This document shows, one piece after another, positions 34,258 through 37,160 of a stretch of DNA of 37,160 bases. A program made the translations under genes and the position numbers. Under the pieces are notes generated by a model. The model saw only the letters and a program-made list of their open reading frames with translations. It was not told where the DNA came from and made no database searches. The stretch comes from Nonomuraea terrae (GTDB lineage Bacteria > Actinomycetota > Actinomycetes > Streptosporangiales > Streptosporangiaceae): positions 1 through 37,160 of the forward strand of contig NZ_SMKQ01000072.1 in the NCBI RefSeq assembly GCF_004348995.1. The letters run 5' to 3'. The stretch's first letter is position 1. Each line of letters starts with the position of its first letter.

Positions 34258-34715
34258 CCGTGCCCGCTCGTCGGGCCCGGCGGCAGATCAACCGCCGGAG
34301 CCCGCTGCGGCCACGCGTCGGCCACGGGCCAGGCGGGCAGGCGGGCGGCGACTGCCTGTCCGTCGTGGAGCTCCAGACGCTGCGTCCAGGGTGGTGAGGC
34401 ACCGGTGCAGGGTGCCTTCGTGTGTGGGCGCCCATCGTCCTGGACGGACCCGTTGAGCCGCAGCAGGCGGGCGCTGAACGGTCGCCTGCGTTCGCGCCGG
34501 ATGCTGAGCGCCTCGTCGAGCGAGGGGTGTGCCTCGCGGTCCCATGCGATGCCGTCCCAGCCGGGCGCCTCGTCCCATGGCAGGTCCCACCGGTGCCACG
34601 CCCGCCGCTCCAGGACGGCCCACGCCGTACGGAACCCGTCGGCGTCGTCGGGGCGCATTTTCGCGCGCTCGGGCATGCGACGGTCGAGCTCGGCCTCGAC
34701 AAGTGGCCGATTCAC
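34224..34715 (-). CDS. Hypothetical protein coupled to XRE regulator
   Basis: 163 aa from GTG 34715, which overlaps the stop of the regulator gene (GTGA). The first half is Trp- and charge-rich (FRTAWAVLERRAWHRWDLPWDE); the second half is Pro/Arg-rich. No domain is recognised. Its 3' end runs antisense into the last 34 bp of the xylulokinase gene. The start-stop overlap supports a real gene, but the composition is ordinary for a shadow, so confidence is moderate. Confidence 0.45.
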   Translation of the reverse strand: MNRPLVEAELDRRMPERAKMRPDDADGFRTAWAVLERRAWHRWDLPWDEAPGWDGIAWDREAHPSLDEALSIRRERRRPFSARLLRLNGSVQDDGRPHTKAPCTGASPPWTQRLELHDGQAVAARLPAWPVADAWPQRAPAVDLPPGPTSGHGQSRMFWVARA

Positions 34716-35644
34716 GGTCGAGGTATGCCGTTGGGGGGACGGGAGGCGGTTGGGGCGCTTGGCGAGCCGGGATGGGCGTCGTCGGCAGGGGTGCGGTCGG
34801 TCCACTGGGCGAGGAGGCGGAGGGCGTGCTCTGAGGGGCTGCCTGGTTCGGTGTCGTAGACGAACAGTGTCTGGTCGGGGTCGTCGGCTGGGGTGAGGGC
34901 CTGGTAGGTGATGGTGAGATAGCCGACGAGGGGATGGTGGTAGTCCTTGCTGCCGGTGGTGCGCTGGTGGACCTTGTTGTCGGCCCAGTAGCGGCGGAAC
35001 TCCTCGCTGTGGATCGACAGGTCTCCGATGAGGGCGCCGAGAGCGGGGTCGTCGGGGTGGCGGCCGGCGTCACGGCGGAGCATGGCGGCCGTGTCGGCGG
35101 CGACGGCGGGCCAGTTCCCGTAGAGATCGCGGGCGTGGGGGTCGAGGAAGACGAAGCGCGCCTGGTTGCGCTCGGCGGCGGGCAGGGCGCGGAAGTCGGT
35201 GATGAGACGTCCGGCGAGCCGGTTGTGGGCCAGGACGTCGAGGCGGCAGCCGAGAACGAAGGCGGGCCGGCACGCTGCTTCCAGGGTGTCGAGCAGCCGC
35301 CAGGTGGCGGGGTGGACCCGTTGCGGGCGCGGGCGCCGTCTGCGCTGGGCGGGCATCGGGCGCGCGAGGGTGTGCAGGTGCTCGCGTTCGGCGTCGTCGA
35401 GGTGGAGGGCGGTGGCCAGCGCGTCGAGCACCTCGGGTGAGGCGCTGCGGCTGCGGCCCTGTTCCAGGCGGGTGTAGTAGTCGACGCTCACCCCGGCCAG
35501 CCTGGCCAGCTCCTCGCGCCGCAGTCCGGACACGCGGCGCCGTCCCAGCAGGGGCTCGTCCAGTCCGGCCTCGTGCGGGCTGAGCCGGGCGCGGGCCGAG
35601 CGCAGGAACGCCGCCAGCGGGCTGTTGGTGTGGTCACGATCCAT
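34712..35644 (-). CDS. XRE-family regulator with MmyB-like ligand-binding domain
   Basis: 310 aa. The N-terminal helix-turn-helix is seen as RREELARLAGVSVDYYTRLEQGR, followed by the MmyB-like region: LLDTLEAACRPAFVLGCRLDVLAHNRLA, RFVFLDPHARDLYGNWPAVAAD, and DYHHPLVGYLTITYQAL. Relatives bind fatty-acid-like ligands and often control a divergent oxidoreductase gene, which fits the short-chain dehydrogenase across the 194-bp gap. Pro-rich tail at the C-terminus. Coupled to the unknown gene downstream. Confidence 0.92.
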   Translation of the reverse strand: MDRDHTNSPLAAFLRSARARLSPHEAGLDEPLLGRRRVSGLRREELARLAGVSVDYYTRLEQGRSRSASPEVLDALATALHLDDAEREHLHTLARPMPAQRRRRPRPQRVHPATWRLLDTLEAACRPAFVLGCRLDVLAHNRLAGRLITDFRALPAAERNQARFVFLDPHARDLYGNWPAVAADTAAMLRRDAGRHPDDPALGALIGDLSIHSEEFRRYWADNKVHQRTTGSKDYHHPLVGYLTITYQALTPADDPDQTLFVYDTEPGSPSEHALRLLAQWTDRTPADDAHPGSPSAPTASRPPNGIPRP

Positions 35645-35838
35645 ACCACCCAGTCTCGCTTCTTCTCGGGGGGCGACGGTTCGTGAGGGTGGCCCAGTTC
35701 TTCCCCCGATCGTTTGGGCCCTTTTGAGGCCCTTCTTCGCTGTTCAGCGCTGGTTCAGTGGAAATCGGGCCGGGAGGCGGTACATGCCCCGCGACCAAGA
35801 TCCGGTCCTTCTTCTCATCAGTACGAAGGAGCATTCAC

Positions 35839-36678
35839 ATGTCCACGTGGTTCATCACCGGCGCCTCCCGCGGCCTCGGCCTGCAGATCGCTCGCGCCGC
35901 CGTGGCGGGCGGTGACGCCGTGGTGGCGGCGGTCCGTGACCCGGACGGTCTGCCGGCGGACCTCCGGCAGTCCGGCCGGGTGCTCGGAGTCGCCCTCGAC
36001 GTCACCCGCGACGAGGACGTCCACCGAGCCGTCGAGGCGGCCGTCCGGCGTTTCGGCACCATCGATGTCCTGGTCAACAACGCGGGCCGGGGTCTGCTCG
36101 GCGCGCTGGAGGAGATCACGGACGCCGAGGCGCGTGCCCTGTTCGACCTCAACGTCTTCGGGCTGATCAACCTCACCCGCGCCGTCCTGCCGGTGATGCG
36201 CGCGGCGGGCCGCGGCAAGATCGTCAACATCGGGTCCCGCTCCGGGTTCGAGGGCGAACCCGGGGTGAGCATGTACGCGGCCACGAAGTCCGCCGTCGCC
36301 GGCATCAGCGAAGCGCTGTCGGCTGAGCTGGCGCCGTTCGGGATTCAGTGCATGGTCGTCGAGCCCGGCGTCTTCCGCACGGACTTCCTCGACACCAGTT
36401 CGCTGTCGATCGCCTCCCAGCGCATCGACGCCTACGACGGCACTCCCGCCCACGACACCTTGGACTGGGCCGGCGAGGCCAACCACGCCCAGCTCGGCGA
36501 CCCGGTGAAGGGCGCCGCGCTGATCTACGAGGTCACCTGTCAGGACAAGCTGCCGGGGCACCTGGCGCTGGGCCGCGACGCCGTCGAACGCCGGCAGGTC
36601 ACGATCGCCCAGCTCCTGCACGACCTGGCCGCCTGGCAGGGCAAGTCCGTCGCCACCGCATGCGACGACGCCCGCTGA
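35839..36678 (+). CDS. Short-chain dehydrogenase/reductase (SDR)
   Basis: 279 aa classical SDR. The cofactor loop is TGASRGLG (7-14), with NNAG at 80-83 and the active site S133/S135, Y146 and K150 (YAATK). The loop after the first strand reads AVRDPDG, where an Arg after the second strand suggests NADP use. AAGGAG lies about 8 bp before ATG 35839. It is probably controlled by the divergent MmyB-like regulator. The substrate is unknown. Confidence 0.93.
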   Translation: MSTWFITGASRGLGLQIARAAVAGGDAVVAAVRDPDGLPADLRQSGRVLGVALDVTRDEDVHRAVEAAVRRFGTIDVLVNNAGRGLLGALEEITDAEARALFDLNVFGLINLTRAVLPVMRAAGRGKIVNIGSRSGFEGEPGVSMYAATKSAVAGISEALSAELAPFGIQCMVVEPGVFRTDFLDTSSLSIASQRIDAYDGTPAHDTLDWAGEANHAQLGDPVKGAALIYEVTCQDKLPGHLALGRDAVERRQVTIAQLLHDLAAWQGKSVATACDDAR

Positions 36679-37160
36679 GCCCTCGACCACCGACGAGAGG
36701 AAATCGCATCTCATGACGTCCTTCCTCGCCGGCCGGCTGGTTCCAGTCCAGGGTGATGCTCATGGCGTGCTCCTCGGATGAGTCGGTTGTGCCGCCTCTG
36801 ATCGACTTCAGGGGCGGCTCAGCTTCGCCCCGCGCCGGGAAACAGGAACAGGCCGCCATATTCCCAGGAGGCGGGCAGCCACGATCCGACACCGCGCGCC
36901 AGAACCCCGAAGGCGGTCATGGGGGCGCCGTCGCGGCGGGGCGGCGGTGAGGCCGGTGAGCGTCTCCCTGGAAGGTCGGTCAGCCGCGTCGGTGGGTGGT
37001 GCCCACCGGGCTCCGCCGTAAAGGAAGGACGCCGGCGAGGGGGAGAGGTCCGTGCGGTGCCGCAGGTGAGCGGGAGAGTCCATAAGGGAAGCCGCGGGGG
37101 GCGGGAGAGTTCGTAAGGGAAGCCGCAGGAGAGAGAGTCAGGGTTCGGTCAGGGATCGGT
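36679..37160. other. Terminal region with gene scraps, no intact gene
   Basis: 482 bp. On the minus strand a frame at 36819-36920 reads GVLARGVGSWLPASWEYGG, and another ribosome-site-led start near 36762 reads MSITLDWNQPAGEEGRHE before running into the dehydrogenase gene. Both look like ends of lost genes. The last 120 bp are purine-rich and contain a degenerate tandem repeat. Confidence 0.35.
37039..37126. repeat. Degenerate 31-bp tandem repeat
   Basis: The 26-bp core GCGGGAGAG...GGGAAGCCGC occurs at 37070-37095 and again at 37101-37126 with two mismatches. A poorer third copy begins near 37039. The period is 31 bp. It may continue past the window edge. Confidence 0.6.

Overview
The window is 37 kb of GC-rich DNA with strong third-position GC bias, frequent GTG starts, ATGA/GTGA stop-start overlaps and gene families typical of filamentous actinomycetes: a conservon, SigE-type sigma factors with membrane partners, an MmyB-like XRE regulator and DUF6461. 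A Streptosporangiales-type actinomycete (Nonomuraea-like) is my inference; the sequence does not prove the genus.

Layout. 1-2554 is a translationally coupled three-gene unit: a divergent Lgt-like membrane enzyme, a radical SAM protein with the cysteine layout of the archaeal tetraether synthase/MJ0619 family, and a small two-helix membrane protein. 2555-5053 holds a broken sigma-factor fragment, a MaoC hydratase and a sigma factor coupled to a membrane-anchored partner. 5252-6433 is an AAA ATPase, followed by two strong hairpins. 6537-8286 is a two-gene operon of a cysteine-rich RlpA-like protein and a MauE-like membrane redox protein, divergent from an orphan sigma factor. 8982-10150 is a MarR/YceI divergent pair. 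10152-11360 has three DnaA-box-like sites, tRNA-Ser(GCT) with a terminator, and a decayed tyrosine integrase, i.e. an old integration site. 11364-12518 is a secreted Kelch protein.

12781-16531 is a PaoABC-type molybdenum aldehyde oxidoreductase operon. 16902-17483 is DUF6461. 17940-23656 is a conservon: CvnA sensor ATPase, CvnB roadblock, CvnC DUF742, CvnD GTPase and a CvnE P450 of CYP157 type lacking ExxR, with a second, normal P450 arranged convergently. 23657-24581 has no intact gene but looks like decayed coding sequence. 24582-26520 holds a DUF4870 protein, a VapBC pair and VOC genes; 26149-28647 runs MarR, MFS exporter, VOC, VOC on the minus strand. A second radical SAM protein, of the B12-binding-domain class, starts only 40 bp from the MarR gene, and both genes look leaderless.

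29968-31149 has small proteins and a metal-binding VOC protein with a TetR-like operator. 31348-32543 is another sigma factor and membrane partner. 32824-34257 is xylulokinase. 34224-36678 is an XRE/MmyB regulator with a coupled unknown gene, divergent from a short-chain dehydrogenase. The last 480 bp hold gene scraps and a degenerate 31-bp tandem repeat.

The best candidate for an undescribed system is the first operon. A tetraether-synthase-like radical SAM enzyme coupled to an Lgt-like membrane enzyme suggests a bacterial lipid cross-linking or lipid-modification pathway. The Cys-rich RlpA/MauE pair and the second archaeal-looking radical SAM gene come next. All annotations are from reading the sequence; no database search was run.
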